Assembly (NCBI GenBank): GCA_012270665.1
Contig: JAAXHY010000161.1
Location: forward strand, 1-6,050
Source: Dehalococcoidia bacterium
GTDB lineage: Bacteria > Chloroflexota > Dehalococcoidia > SAR202 > UBA11138
DNA length: 6,050 nt
Direction: 5' to 3'
Position 1 is the first letter of the stretch. Each line of letters starts with the position of its first letter. Below the pieces are notes generated by a model that saw nothing but the letters and a program-made list of their open reading frames with translations, made no database searches and was not told where the DNA came from. The translations under genes were made by a program, and so were the position numbers. Below are positions 1-5,387 of the stretch, in pieces.

Positions 1-1
1 C

Positions 2-1141
2 AGCGGATTCAACCACCTATACCTGTACGATTCCGGCGGAAGCCCTGTCCGTCAACTCACGTCGGGTGAATGGCAGGTGGACTCGGTTGCGGGCGTTGAT
101 CAGGAGAGCGGAGTTATCTACTTCACAGGTTCTAAGGACGGCCCAACCGAGAGACACCTGTACAGGGTGTCCACCGAAGGCGGCGAGATAGAAAGGCTGA
201 CACCCGAATCCGGCACGAACGTCGTCGCGCTCGATCACCGCTTCACCAAGTTCGTGGACATCTTCTCGGACACCCGAACGCCTCCCACCATCGCCCTCAG
301 GTCGCTTGACGATGGCTCTACCCTCCACACGACACACACCCCCGACGATCCCCGCGTCGCTGATCTCGGGATCTCGCCGCCCGAACTCGTGTCAATCAAG
401 AGCAGGGACGGCGAGACTCTGCACGGCGCGATCTACCGTCCGCCGTCAGAGGAGTTCGGCCCGGGCCCATACCCGACCGTAATATACGTGTACGGTGGGC
501 CGAGCGCGCAGATGGTAAACGATCACTGGTCAATGACGTGCTCGATGCGCGCCCAGAGTTTGCGCTCACGGGGGTACCTGGTCTTCGCGCTGGACAATCG
601 AGGCAGCAAGGGTCGCGGTCTGGAGTTCGAGGGAGCGATCAGGCACAACATGGGCGACATCGAGGTGCGCGACCAGGTGGACGGCGTTCGCTGGCTCATA
701 GCGCAGGGTCTGGCTGACCCCGACCGCGTAGGCGTATATGGCTGGAGCTACGGCGGATACATGACCCTGATGTGCTTGTGCCGCGCCCCGGACGTTTTCA
801 AGATGGGAGTCGCGGGCGCGCCGGTCACGCACTGGGACGGCTACGATACCCACTACACCGAGCGCTACATGGGAACGCCCGAATCGAATCCAGAGGGCTA
901 CCGCGTGAGCAGCGTGATGTCCCATGTCGAGAACCTGCGCGGCGCGCCGCTGATAATACACGGCCTGATAGACGAAAACGTCCACTTCAGGCACACCGCC
1001 CGGCTGATAAACGCGCTTATCAAGGCGAGAAAGCCCTACGAGCTCCACCTGTACCCGGACGAGCGCCACATGCCCCGCAGCCTCGAAGACCGAATCTACA
1101 TGGAAGAGCGCATCTCCGACTTTTTCGAGCGCAATTTGTAG
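2..1141 (+). CDS. S9 family peptidase (DPP IV-like, S9B), C-terminal part, 5' truncated
   Basis: Serine exopeptidase of the prolyl oligopeptidase clan, related to dipeptidyl peptidase IV, expected to release N-terminal dipeptides (often Xaa-Pro) from oligopeptides. The frame is open to the left edge, so 379 residues remain of an enzyme that is usually about 700; the GTG at 77 is internal, not a start. The fragment opens with GFNHLYLYD, the conserved strand motif late in the beta-propeller, followed by the alpha/beta-hydrolase domain from about residue 130. The catalytic triad is complete: Ser in GWSYGG (codon 746-748), Asp in [10 protein letters not shown] (971-973) and His in DERHMPR (1067-1069). 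The segment [12 protein letters not shown] matches the S9B substrate-pocket region. The Glu-Glu pair that anchors the substrate N-terminus would lie in the missing propeller part, so true DPP IV specificity cannot be confirmed. Cellular location is unknown because the N-terminus is missing. No terminator follows. Confidence 0.94.
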   Translation, partial: SGFNHLYLYDSGGSPVRQLTSGEWQVDSVAGVDQESGVIYFTGSKDGPTERHLYRVSTEGGEIERLTPESGTNVVALDHRFTKFVDIFSDTRTPPTIALRSLDDGSTLHTTHTPDDPRVADLGISPPELVSIKSRDGETLHGAIYRPPSEEFGPGPYPTVIYVYGGPSAQMVNDHWSMTCSMRAQSLRSRGYLVFALDNRGSKGRGLEFEGAIRHNMGDIEVRDQVDGVRWLIAQGLADPDRVGVYGWSYGGYMTLMCLCRAPDVFKMGVAGAPVTHWDGYDTHYTERYMGTPESNPEGYRVSSVMSHVENLRGAPLIIHGLIDENVHFRHTARLINALIKARKPYELHLYPDERHMPRSLEDRIYMEERISDFFERNL

Positions 1142-1146
1142 CGTCA

Positions 1147-1179
1147 ACACGCCGAAATGACGTGTATAATCTAAACACG
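1147..1179. repeat. Alternating ACACG / CGTGT / ACACG inverted-repeat array over the -10 region
   Basis: Three copies of one 5-mer alternate in orientation: ACACG at 1147-1151, CGTGT at 1161-1165 and ACACG at 1175-1179. Both gaps are exactly 9 bases, giving a 14-base period, and the middle copy abuts and shares one base with the TATAAT box. It could be a repressor operator. Five-base arms are short, so chance remains quite possible. Confidence 0.3.
1165..1170 (+). promoter_or_regulatory. Perfect -10 box (TATAAT) upstream of the Uma2 gene
   Basis: A consensus TATAAT lies in the 74-base gap between the peptidase and Uma2 genes. Transcription would start near 1177, leaving about 39 untranslated bases before the ATG at 1216. 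No good -35 sits at 16 to 18 bases (the hexamer at 17 bp is CGTCAA), and the TG dinucleotide is one base out of register for an extended -10. It is the likely promoter for the run of genes from Uma2 to nurA, though a weak -35 suggests either low activity or an activator. Confidence 0.5.
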
Positions 1180-1215
1180 GCATAAGCGGATTCACTGCTG
1201 AACGCGAGGCCAGCC

Positions 1216-1989
1216 ATGACTACGAGGATAACACGTCCACCCCGGGCGGAGAGTAAGTACCCCCAGTCGGAGAATATCCCATCCCCATATCCCCCAGAGA
1301 ATCTGGAGGAGTTGGACATGAGAGAAACTATACACATCGCCAGGGCGCTCCATATACTCGAAGCCCACTACGCGCCTTGGGGGAATGTGTTGGTAAGAGG
1401 AATGGATTACCTATGTTGGAATACCCTGACGTCCCAAACCACGTGGCTCTCTCCCGACCTGCTAGTCGCGTTCGGTATAGATGTGGAAACCGCGGCCATG
1501 TGGAATGGCTACGTGATAGACGAAGTGGGCAGACCGCCCGAATTCGTTCTGGAAGTGGCGTCCGAACACACAGGAGTCAGGGACTACACTGTCAAGCGAG
1601 ACGGATACGCCGGCTACGGCATCCCTGAGTACTGGCGTTTCGACTGGACCGGCGGCGACTTTCACGACCAAGCGCTGGCGGGAGACCGGCTGGTCAACGG
1701 AGAGTACGAGCCAATTCCCTTGACGACTGAGCCGGACGGGATGATATGGGGCCATAGCGAGGTCCTGGGCTTGGACCTCTGCTGGGAAGACGGCAACCTG
1801 AGATTCTATGATCCAGCGGCTGGCAGATATCTGCCGGATATACAGGGCGCCTTGGAGGAGCGCGACGCTGAGAGCGCCGCGCGACAAGCCGCCCAAGCAC
1901 GAGCCGAAGCCGCTGAGGCGCGAGCGGAAGCCTCCGAAGCCGAAGTCCGCAGGCTCCGTGAACAATTGCGACTCGGCCAATCCGAATAG
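1216..1989 (+). CDS. Uma2 family (DUF820) predicted PD-(D/E)XK nuclease with C-terminal coiled coil
   Basis: 257-residue protein of the Uma2/DUF820 family, predicted Mg-dependent nucleases of the restriction-endonuclease fold whose biological substrate is unknown. The family pattern is visible in order: SPD with Asp81, then EVAS with Glu113, Asp123, Lys127 and GIPEYWRFD, which together form the presumed active site and its flanking strand. Residues 1-34 are polar and proline-rich. From about residue 211 the tail is an Ala/Glu/Arg-rich coiled coil ending in RRLREQL, common in Chloroflexota and cyanobacterial members. The ATG at 1216 has a modest GAGG at 1206-1209; a second ATG at 1318 has a stronger Shine-Dalgarno, so the start is uncertain. 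I keep the longer form because a Pro/Tyr/Ser-rich leader is common in the family. The next gene begins 20 bases downstream. No methyltransferase is nearby, so it does not look like a restriction-modification pair. Confidence 0.9.
   Translation: MTTRITRPPRAESKYPQSENIPSPYPPENLEELDMRETIHIARALHILEAHYAPWGNVLVRGMDYLCWNTLTSQTTWLSPDLLVAFGIDVETAAMWNGYVIDEVGRPPEFVLEVASEHTGVRDYTVKRDGYAGYGIPEYWRFDWTGGDFHDQALAGDRLVNGEYEPIPLTTEPDGMIWGHSEVLGLDLCWEDGNLRFYDPAAGRYLPDIQGALEERDAESAARQAAQARAEAAEARAEASEAEVRRLREQLRLGQSE
1305..1311 (+). promoter_or_regulatory. Strong internal Shine-Dalgarno (GGAGGAG) before an alternative Uma2 start at 1318
   Basis: GGAGGAG lies 6 bases before the in-frame ATG at 1318-1320. It is a better ribosome site than the GAGG in front of the ATG at 1216. 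Starting here would drop the first 34 residues, giving 223 residues beginning MRETIHIARAL, with all nuclease motifs kept. It may be the real start, a second start, or a by-product of Leu-Glu-Glu-Leu codons. Confidence 0.4.
1897..1938 (+). repeat. Tandem 21-base heptad repeat in the Uma2 coiled-coil tail
   Basis: Two consecutive heptads, ARAEAAE (1897-1917) and ARAEASE (1918-1938), differ at one residue and at several synonymous bases. They are part of the coiled coil at residues 228-241 and probably reflect heptad duplication or simple compositional constraint. The tail may mediate dimerisation; that is inference. Confidence 0.5.
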
Positions 1990-2009
1990 CTCGATAACCA
2001 GGACACCAA

Positions 2010-3167
2010 ATGACCACAGCCACGCAGAACGACGTCGCCCACTACATCGAAAAGGCCCACGAACTTGCCGCCCTGATCGCCGACGCGGGGGACCGCATTG
2101 ACGCAGAACGACGGATACCCGAAGAGATAACAGACCGGATGGCCGACGAGGGCCTCTTCCGCCTGCTCATTCCCAAGTCTCTTGGCGGCGCTGAACTCGC
2201 TCATCCCGACTTTCTCAAGATAGTCCGCATATTCGCGGAGGCTGACGGCAGCGCGGGCTGGTGTGTCAACCAGAACAACGTATTCTCGACCAACTCCGCC
2301 CGTGTGCCAGTGGAGACGGCGCAGGAGGTGTGGACGGTTCAGCGAAACGTCGTCACCAACGGCCCGCCCATGCCATACACCAGGGCCGATGTCGTGGATG
2401 GGGGCTACCGCGTCAGCGGTCGGTGGAACTTCAGCAGCGGGATACCGCACGCCACCTGGGTCGCGGCTCTGACTCCCGTTTACCAGCCCGGACAGTCTGA
2501 ACCGTCCGAGATGCGCACGATGCTCCTGCCCAAGGGCGAGGTGAACGTGCTGAACGTGTGGAACGTCGGCGGATTGCGGGGCACCGGCAGCCACAGCTTC
2601 GAGGTGCGGGACGCATTCATCCCGGCCGGCCGCTCCTATCCGACGACGGCGGGGTCCCGCGAACCCGGCCCGCTGTACTACATCCCCACCACGCTACTAT
2701 TCTGCTCCGGATTCGCCACCGTCGCGCTCGGAGCGGCGCGCGCAGGTCTGGATTCGGCCATCGAGCTTGCCATCGGCAAGACGCAGATGGGACGCGAGAC
2801 CACGATGCGCGACGAGTCCACCACGCAGCGCATGGTGGGCGAGGCCGAGGCTATCTGGAACGCCGCCCGCGCCTTTCTGAACGAGTCCGCCAACGCCATG
2901 TGGGAGGGAGTCTGCCGCAACCGCGACCTCACCATGGAGGAGCGAATAAGGGTGCGATTGTCGAGTACTCATGCTATCAGGCAGGCGGCAGCGGTCGTGG
3001 ACATCGCTTACACCCTCTGCGGATCGAGCGCGATATTCGCTGTCAACCCCATCCAGCGTAAATTCCAGGACGTTCACGCCATTACCCAGCAGATACAGGG
3101 CCGCCCGACTCACTACGATACCGCCGGCCAGTTCTACCTCGGTCTAGAGCCAGGCGGCATATTCTGA
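2010..3167 (+). CDS. Acyl-CoA dehydrogenase-fold flavoprotein, probable class D flavin-dependent monooxygenase
   Basis: 385-residue protein with full acyl-CoA dehydrogenase architecture: helical N-terminal domain (about 10-115), central beta-barrel (about 120-215) and C-terminal four-helix domain of the Acyl-CoA_dh_2 type (about 235-365). The motifs ADGSAGWCV (78-86), SGRWNFSSG (136-144), GLRGTGS (188-194) and QRKFQDVHA (349-357) are those of two-component monooxygenases such as HsaA, DszC and 4-hydroxyphenylacetate 3-monooxygenase relatives. These use reduced FMN or FAD from a partner reductase plus O2 to hydroxylate aromatic or heterocyclic substrates in the cytoplasm. I see no residue I can assign as the catalytic Glu of true acyl-CoA dehydrogenases, but cannot align it. 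AGGA at 2000-2003, six bases before the ATG, supports the start. It follows Uma2 by 20 bases. No flavin reductase lies in the window, so it would rely on one encoded elsewhere. The substrate is unknown. Confidence 0.9.
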   Translation: MTTATQNDVAHYIEKAHELAALIADAGDRIDAERRIPEEITDRMADEGLFRLLIPKSLGGAELAHPDFLKIVRIFAEADGSAGWCVNQNNVFSTNSARVPVETAQEVWTVQRNVVTNGPPMPYTRADVVDGGYRVSGRWNFSSGIPHATWVAALTPVYQPGQSEPSEMRTMLLPKGEVNVLNVWNVGGLRGTGSHSFEVRDAFIPAGRSYPTTAGSREPGPLYYIPTTLLFCSGFATVALGAARAGLDSAIELAIGKTQMGRETTMRDESTTQRMVGEAEAIWNAARAFLNESANAMWEGVCRNRDLTMEERIRVRLSSTHAIRQAAAVVDIAYTLCGSSAIFAVNPIQRKFQDVHAITQQIQGRPTHYDTAGQFYLGLEPGGIF

Positions 3168-3182
3168 CCGCCCGGCTTCGGC

Positions 3183-3188
3183 TATCAT
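3183..3188 (+). promoter_or_regulatory. Candidate -10 box (TATCAT) 6 bases before the lipoprotein ATG; leaderless start
   Basis: TATCAT matches TATAAT at five of six positions and ends 6 bases before the ATG at 3195, so transcription would begin at or next to the start codon. There is no good -35 at 16 to 18 bases. The only SD-like bases, AAGG at 3189-3192, are 2 bases from the ATG, too close for normal use. An in-frame TGA at 3165 and no other start codon between leave 3195 as the earliest start. Confidence 0.38.
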
Positions 3189-3194
3189 AAGGCT

Positions 3195-4103
3195 ATGACC
3201 AAGCCAACTGTACCCGGCCCTATCCCTTTCGCGCTAATCCTAGCCTTGGCGTTTGTCCTTGTCGCTTGTAGCAACGAGACTACACCTCCGCCTACCCCAA
3301 CACTCGCCCCATCCGACACCGCCCGAATCACCCTCGCCTCCACCGACCTTGCCGTCGGAGACAACCGTGTGGTCTTCGCCCTGATACGTCCGGGCAGCGG
3401 CTCTATCAAGGATGCCCAGGTGGAGGTACGGACCTTCTACCTGTCCGGCTCCGATTCTCAGAAGGCTATCCAGACCGCGCCCGCAGAGTTCCGGGCTTGG
3501 CCCGCAGGCGCCGGAGGCGTCTATCGAGCGAGTCTGCGTTTCGACCGCGCAGGGGACTGGGGACTTGGAGTCGTGGCGACGCTCCCGGACGGGTCCATTG
3601 TGAATGTGGGCGCCAGAATAGAGGTGAAGCAGACAAGCTCCACACCCACTATTGGATCTTCAGCGCCCCGAAGCGAGAGCAAGGCCGCGTCGGACGCTTC
3701 GCAGCTTACGGACATCACGACAGATCCCAAACCTGACCCCGACCTGTACCAACTGACCATCGCCGAAGCCTTAGACAAGACGGAACCACTGCTTGTCACT
3801 TTCGCAACCCCCGCCTACTGCCGCACCGCCACATGCGGCCCCCAGATGAACATCGTCAAAGATCTCAAAGACAAGTATGTGGATAGGATGAACTTCATCC
3901 ACGTCGAGGTTTACGACAACCCCGCCGAAATCCGAGAGCAGGGCATCTCGGCGGCAAGAACCGCGCCCACGCTCACCGAGTGGGGCCTCCCAAGCGAACC
4001 TTGGACGTTCATAGTAGATAGCGCCGGAATTGTCCGCGCCAAATATGAGGGATTTGTTGACTCAGACGAACTGGAAATCGCCATAGGTGAGGTATTACCG
4101 TAG
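3195..4103 (+). CDS. Secreted lipoprotein with C-terminal thioredoxin-like domain (CX4C)
   Basis: 302-residue predicted membrane-anchored lipoprotein. The N-terminus has a hydrophobic segment (about 10-24) and a lipobox LVAC, with Cys25 as the lipidation site, then a Pro/Thr-rich linker. Residues about 45-145 form a beta-rich domain with RFDRAGDWGLGVVATLPDG, resembling the Ig-like domains of FixH/YtkA-type proteins. After a Ser-rich linker (about 147-175) comes a thioredoxin-like domain (about 185-302): LLVTFATPAYC, Cys209 and Cys214 spaced CX4C in YCRTATCGP, and SEPWTFIVD, where Pro269 probably fills the cis-proline position. It would act outside the membrane in thiol-disulfide exchange, or as a thioredoxin-fold binding protein. 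The cysteine spacing differs from the usual CXXC, so redox activity is not assured. It starts 27 bases after the flavoprotein and ends 16 bases before nurA. The start codon lacks a well-placed Shine-Dalgarno. Confidence 0.85.
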   Translation: MTKPTVPGPIPFALILALAFVLVACSNETTPPPTPTLAPSDTARITLASTDLAVGDNRVVFALIRPGSGSIKDAQVEVRTFYLSGSDSQKAIQTAPAEFRAWPAGAGGVYRASLRFDRAGDWGLGVVATLPDGSIVNVGARIEVKQTSSTPTIGSSAPRSESKAASDASQLTDITTDPKPDPDLYQLTIAEALDKTEPLLVTFATPAYCRTATCGPQMNIVKDLKDKYVDRMNFIHVEVYDNPAEIREQGISAARTAPTLTEWGLPSEPWTFIVDSAGIVRAKYEGFVDSDELEIAIGEVLP

Positions 4104-4108
4104 GCGAC

Positions 4109-4114
4109 AGGAGG
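4109..4114 (+). promoter_or_regulatory. Consensus Shine-Dalgarno (AGGAGG) fixing the nurA start
   Basis: A perfect AGGAGG lies 5 bases before the ATG at 4120 and 6 bases after the lipoprotein stop. It rules out the in-frame GTG at 4087, which would overlap the lipoprotein end and add 11 basic residues unlike the family. Confidence 0.88.
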
Positions 4115-4119
4115 TTCGT

Positions 4120-5337
4120 ATGTCTCTCGATCTGGGAAATACCGCGCTTCAGATAGAGCGCATGACTGATGACCTGCGAGCGCGCCAAAATGACAGGCAG
4201 CGGCGACTGGTCAAGGCCATCCAGGAGACCGAGTCTTTCGACACCAACACGTACGAAAAGAAGCGCGCGCGCAGCCGGAATACTTTCAATTTCTTGCCCT
4301 CTCCCGGTGTGGACCGGTCACCGGCAGCTTCATACGATCCCCACCCTCCCAGGCCACCCAGCGACTTCTGCGTAGCCGCGGTTGACGGCTCTCATATTGA
4401 CGTTGACAGGCACCTGCCGGTTAAGTGCTGCCTCATCAACATCGGATCGTGCGTGCTTACCTACGGCTCGACTCCCAACGCGGTACTGGTCAACCGTCCG
4501 AGGCTGTACGCTAGCGACGAAGAACTGAGGATACGCTCCCATAGAGAACCCTACCAGGAGCAGTCTGTCCAGGGAGCGGTACTCGGGGTACTGCGCGCGG
4601 TCGAAGAGATAAAGGGGCTGGTAGAAGCGGTTCGCAACCTGCCCCAGGATCTGCCCACGCTGGCGCTCATGGACGGCACGCTGATCATGTTCCTCGGACG
4701 CGGCACTCCAGACTTCGTCATAGAAGAACTGGTGCAGCGGGGATTCGTCCGCGCGCTGGATGAGCTAAGAGAGTTGGCCTCGGACCGTCAACTCGCGCTC
4801 GCAAGCTACATAAGCCTGCCCGCCAGCGCGGAGTTCATGAGCGCGCTAAGAGTATCCGCCTGCCCGTACCCGGTGTCGGATTGCAGGCTGTACTGTGGCG
4901 GCCTGATCTCAGGCGACCGTCCGTGCGATGGAGTGGCGGAGGGCATTGTGGACAGGGAAGTATTCAGCGGACTGCTCGCCAAAGGGGAGCGTTCGGCGAT
5001 CTTCACGTCGTCCAATCCGCTCGTGCAGAACTGGTACGGCGGACATGGGATCAGTTTCTACTACCTGAACGTTGGTGAGGAGATGGGTCGCGTGGAGATT
5101 CCGTCCTGGGTGGCGGAGGACGAGACGCTGCTCGGCCTGACGCATTCGCTCATCCTCGACCAGTGCAGGCGCGGGCCGGGGTACCCAATCGCGCTGATGG
5201 AGTCCCACGAACAGGCCGTGATCACCACATCCGACCGCCGATACTTCGCTGAACTCGTCGAAGACTCGCTCCAGGATCGCCGGATGCCGGTCTATACGTC
5301 GGAGAAGAATCGCTCCAAGCGCCTGCGCTGGCTATAG
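4120..5337 (+). CDS. nurA: DNA double-strand break repair nuclease NurA
   Basis: 405-residue NurA-domain nuclease. NurA has an RNase H-like fold, needs Mn2+, combines 5'-3' exonuclease and single-strand endonuclease activity, and normally works with the HerA hexameric translocase to resect DNA ends for recombination. Visible motifs: AAVDGSH with the first metal-binding Asp89, acidic residues Glu162/Glu163 in an alpha-helix before LALMDGTL with Asp185, and YPIALMESHEQAVI with Tyr355 and His363, the C-terminal Tyr/His pair of the family. The N-terminal 60 residues are charged and probably helical. Cysteines 248, 255, 259 and 269 cluster in the middle and could bind metal. Length is in the range of bacterial homologues. 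It follows the lipoprotein by 16 bases with a strong ribosome site, so translation is probably efficient from a shared transcript. No herA lies on either side within the window, which is unusual because the two are often adjacent. Confidence 0.92.
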   Translation: MSLDLGNTALQIERMTDDLRARQNDRQRRLVKAIQETESFDTNTYEKKRARSRNTFNFLPSPGVDRSPAASYDPHPPRPPSDFCVAAVDGSHIDVDRHLPVKCCLINIGSCVLTYGSTPNAVLVNRPRLYASDEELRIRSHREPYQEQSVQGAVLGVLRAVEEIKGLVEAVRNLPQDLPTLALMDGTLIMFLGRGTPDFVIEELVQRGFVRALDELRELASDRQLALASYISLPASAEFMSALRVSACPYPVSDCRLYCGGLISGDRPCDGVAEGIVDREVFSGLLAKGERSAIFTSSNPLVQNWYGGHGISFYYLNVGEEMGRVEIPSWVAEDETLLGLTHSLILDQCRRGPGYPIALMESHEQAVITTSDRRYFAELVEDSLQDRRMPVYTSEKNRSKRLRWL

Positions 5338-5346
5338 CCCCCCAAA

Positions 5347-5375
5347 TTGACGCGCTGTATCCCTGTTGCTAGACT
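5347..5375 (+). promoter_or_regulatory. Sigma-70-type promoter for the DUF169 gene (TTGACG, 17 bp, TGCTAGACT)
   Basis: The -35 TTGACG (5347-5352) matches five of six consensus bases. After 17 bases comes TAGACT (5370-5375), four of six, preceded by a TG at 5367-5368 in the extended -10 register. Transcription would begin near 5382, about 5 bases before the ATG at 5388, giving a near-leaderless mRNA. The 50-base gap after nurA contains no terminator. Confidence 0.58.
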
Positions 5376-5387
5376 CCGATCCGGAAC

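Noticed and set aside
566..1195. 209-codon reverse-strand ORF opposite the peptidase
   Set aside because: Lies opposite a well-supported gene with an intact catalytic triad; its Val/Ala/Arg/His-rich product resembles no family I know and is typical of antisense frames in GC-rich DNA.
1142..1215. Possible end-of-operon terminator after the peptidase
   Set aside because: No stem of useful length followed by a T run; the spacer reads better as a promoter region.
1216..1989. Restriction-modification system based on the Uma2 gene
   Set aside because: No DNA methyltransferase or specificity gene is present, and Uma2 proteins occur in many stand-alone copies in genomes that carry them.
1806..2594. 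262-codon reverse-strand ORF spanning the Uma2 end and flavoprotein start
   Set aside because: It crosses two real genes and their gap, its translation is compositionally biased, and no motif or ribosome site supports it.
2558..3061. 167-codon same-strand ORF in another frame inside the flavoprotein gene
   Set aside because: Arg/His-rich out-of-frame translation of a gene whose real frame shows all family motifs.
3174..3183. GGC-TTCG-GCT mini-hairpin between the flavoprotein and lipoprotein genes
   Set aside because: Only three pairs, one of them G-U, and no following T tract, so it is not a terminator.
4087..4119. GTG at 4087 as the nurA start
   Set aside because: It overlaps the lipoprotein end and adds 11 residues, while the ATG at 4120 has a perfect AGGAGG at 5 bases.
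5330..5339. GGCTATAGCC perfect palindrome over the nurA stop codon
   Set aside because: Ten bases with no loop and no T tract; a palindrome this short is expected about once per kilobase, so it is neither a terminator nor a clear operator.
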